Of a stretch of 64,000 bases of DNA, positions 62,386-64,000 are shown one piece after another. The stretch lies in assembly GCA_011089965.1 (NCBI GenBank), contig JAANAU010000001.1:62001-126000 (forward strand). The letters are read 5' to 3'. Every line of letters begins with the position of its first letter. Position 1 is the stretch's first letter. The DNA is from Magnetococcales bacterium. Lineage in GTDB: Bacteria > Pseudomonadota > Magnetococcia > Magnetococcales > Magnetaquicoccaceae. The position numbers and the translations under genes are program-made. The notes under the pieces were generated by a model. The model made no database searches and was not told where the DNA came from. It was given only the letters and a program-made list of their open reading frames with translations.

Positions 62386-64000
62386 CCACGCCCCTCCTGC
62401 TGAGTTTGCACAATACGGACGATCTTATCCAACTCCTGTTTGGCTGCCGCAAAATCCAGGCCATCCACCGCAACCTGCATGGCCTCCAGCTCCGAATCAC
62501 AGCCCGTTCCAGCAACCAGTGCCCGCCAGACCGGAAAATGCTTACGAATCGACATGCTGTTACGCTCCAGCAGCAAACCGATCTCATCGGCCAACGCGCG
62601 CACCTCGGACCACGGCACTGCGCGCCCGGGGCCACCCGCAGCCATCACCGGTCGTTCCACAGGTTCGACATCCAGTTTCCGAATGGCAGTCAATGCCCGG
62701 GACATGGACTCTTCCAATAAATTCAGCAGATAAGCAAAATCAACGGCTCCCTCCTGCTGACGACACGCCATCTCCAATTGCCAGGCGGATGAGCGCACCT
62801 CTTCGGCCCCCAAGGTCGCTGCCACTCCCTTCAACGCATGGGCCAGATGACAGGCGGCATCCCGCTCTTCGTGCGCCAACAGATGACGCAACCGGCTGAC
62901 CGTCTCACGGTTCTGCATGGCAAAGGCCTTCAACAATTTTCTCAACAATAGTGGCTTGCCATTCACCCGGGTCAAGGCAGCCTGCACATCAAATCCACTC
63001 CCCAACTCAGGCACCAGGGTCTGCTCCAATACCACCGGACGGCTGGGCGTAACAGGAGGCTCCACATTGTGCGGCTGAATCCAGCGTCCCAATACCACAC
63101 CCAATACCGCCGGTTCAATCGGTTTGGCAATGTGATCCACCATGCCCGCCTCGAAACAGAGCTGCTTCTGACTCTCCATGGCATGGGCAGTCATGGCAAT
63201 GATCGGAGGTGCCCGCTCACCCAAAGTGGCACGTATGCGACGTGTGGCCTCCAGACCATCCATCTCGGGCATCTGAATATCCATCAGAATCGCCTCGTAA
63301 ATCCCGGGACGGGCCATCATGGCCTCCACGGCCAAACGACCATTGCCCACCACATCCACCACCATACCCAGCTCGCCCAGCAACTCCTCGGCCACCTGCT
63401 GATTGATCTCATTGTCTTCGGCCAGCAATACCCGCGTACCCCGCAATTTGGGGCCTATGGGCGACATGGTCACCTCGGTCTGAACAGAGGAACCGGATGC
63501 AGACTCCCTCTGCCCGCGAAAAACCGAAACAATCGCATCAAACAAAACCGACGCCCCCACCGGTTTCATGAGGCACGCCCGCGCCCCCTCCTGTTCCGCG
63601 CGTCCGATCAACTCTTCGGTGCCAAAGGCCGTGATCAGAAAGATGGTGGGGTCTTTCACAAAACGCGGCATCAAACGGATCTGGCGCATGGTCTCGATCC
63701 CATCCATCTCCGGCATCTGCCAGTCCATCAACACCAGATCACACCGCTCACCGCGTGCGGCCATCTCCTCCAACAGACGCACCGCCTCCTGGCCACTGGC
63801 AGCCAATGTGACCGGCATGGACCAGTGTTTGAGCAAATCCATCATGATCTCTCGTGCCGAACTGTTATCATCCACCACCATGACGCGAATTCCAGACAGA
63901 TCGACCCAATGGTCCAGCTTGCGGGTCACGGGTTGCATGGGCGTGGCACTTTTGCCAAAACGGGCGATAAAGGTAAAGGTGCTGCCAATACCCATCCGAC
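62382..64000 (-). CDS. Hybrid histidine kinase, C-terminal part (HATPase end-REC-REC-Hpt), truncated by the window
   Basis: The frame stays open to the end of the window, so the N-terminus is missing; about 539 residues are visible. They begin at the end of the ATPase domain (GIGSTFTFIARFG) and continue with receiver 1 (VMVVDDNSSAREI; LVLMDWQMPEMDGIET; LMKPVGASVLFDA), receiver 2 (VLLAEDNEINQQV; AILMDIQMPEMDGLEA; IAKPIEP) and Hpt with LAHALKGVAATLGA. A helical tail of about 70 residues follows, as in the other kinases of the window. Both receivers have intact phospho-acceptor Asp. It feeds the coupled REC-GGDEF protein. Confidence 0.92.
   Translation of the reverse strand, partial: RMGIGSTFTFIARFGKSATPMQPVTRKLDHWVDLSGIRVMVVDDNSSAREIMMDLLKHWSMPVTLAASGQEAVRLLEEMAARGERCDLVLMDWQMPEMDGIETMRQIRLMPRFVKDPTIFLITAFGTEELIGRAEQEGARACLMKPVGASVLFDAIVSVFRGQRESASGSSVQTEVTMSPIGPKLRGTRVLLAEDNEINQQVAEELLGELGMVVDVVGNGRLAVEAMMARPGIYEAILMDIQMPEMDGLEATRRIRATLGERAPPIIAMTAHAMESQKQLCFEAGMVDHIAKPIEPAVLGVVLGRWIQPHNVEPPVTPSRPVVLEQTLVPELGSGFDVQAALTRVNGKPLLLRKLLKAFAMQNRETVSRLRHLLAHEERDAACHLAHALKGVAATLGAEEVRSSAWQLEMACRQQEGAVDFAYLLNLLEESMSRALTAIRKLDVEPVERPVMAAGGPGRAVPWSEVRALADEIGLLLERNSMSIRKHFPVWRALVAGTGCDSELEAMQVAVDGLDFAAAKQELDKIVRIVQTQQEGRG

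Noticed and set aside
1-64000. tRNA, rRNA, CRISPR arrays or complete insertion sequences
   Set aside because: No cloverleaf-like gene, repeat-spacer series, terminal inverted repeats or intact transposase was noticed on reading; small RNAs cannot be excluded without a covariance search.

Overview
The window is an ordinary bacterial chromosome segment, densely coded on both strands, with no rRNA, tRNA, CRISPR array or complete insertion sequence visible. It suggests a chemolithoautotrophic or microaerophilic proteobacterium of the Magnetococcus (Magnetococcia) kind. The grounds are a 2-oxoacid:ferredoxin oxidoreductase beach-head next to a membrane-anchor-less fumarate reductase/succinate dehydrogenase of the HdrB-like type (reverse TCA enzymes), a cytosolic-type group 2 [NiFe] hydrogenase, cbb3-oxidase assembly genes, a hemerythrin-bearing chemoreceptor, and a very large number of long hybrid histidine kinases ending in Hpt domains. 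The taxonomic guess is an inference; no marker gene such as 16S rRNA or mam genes is present.

Layout. 1-8.3 kb (+): carbon metabolism, with korB-type oxidoreductase (5' truncated), sdhA/frdA, sdhB/frdB, a CCG-domain subunit, an acyl-CoA synthetase homologue that lacks its catalytic histidine, and an acetyl-CoA hydrolase/transferase fused to a GNAT acetyltransferase. 8.4-14 kb (+): an MCP with CZB-like and hemerythrin domains, a YciI protein and ComEC. 14-16.1 kb (-): nitrilase-family hydrolase, glutaredoxin, ComF and a STAS protein. 16.4-18.6 kb (+): BioC-like methyltransferase and a REC-PAS-GGDEF protein. 18.6-23.9 kb (-): hydrogenase small and large subunits, maturation protease, PAS-GGDEF protein and a methyltransferase, behind a promoter-like region with a perfect 15-bp palindrome.

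24.0-45.05 kb (-): twelve genes packed with overlaps or gaps of 34 bp or less, which may be one 21-kb transcription unit. In transcription order: Tat-type solute-binding protein, Cache-HAMP histidine kinase, FIST protein, cytosolic hybrid kinase, REC-HD-GYP phosphodiesterase, diheme peroxidase-like cytochrome, very large membrane hybrid kinase, FAD/2Fe-2S reductase, membrane cytochrome b, decaheme cytochrome c, hybrid kinase, REC-GGDEF cyclase. It joins a trans-membrane redox chain to enzymes that make and degrade c-di-GMP.

45.2-49.1 kb: a bacterioferritin-like protein (+), then (-) an M48 lipoprotein protease, a STAS protein and a TerD-FtsK fusion (a stress-domain/DNA-translocase chimera), and a remnant of an Rpn/YhgA-type gene. 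49.2-61.5 kb: CcoI-type copper ATPase and CcoS, SbcD-SbcC nuclease, NAD kinase (-), and folE2-proS-sir2 coupled by stop/start overlaps, followed by a small cysteine-containing protein of unknown function. 61.5-64 kb (-): a REC-GGDEF protein and the 3' end of another hybrid kinase, repeating the kinase-cyclase pairing seen at 24-28 kb.

The most unusual items are the TerD-FtsK fusion, the 21-kb redox/c-di-GMP gene block, the apparently catalytically dead acyl-CoA synthetase beside a CoA-transferase-GNAT fusion, and a chemoreceptor hemerythrin domain with a histidine-to-glutamine change at an expected iron ligand.
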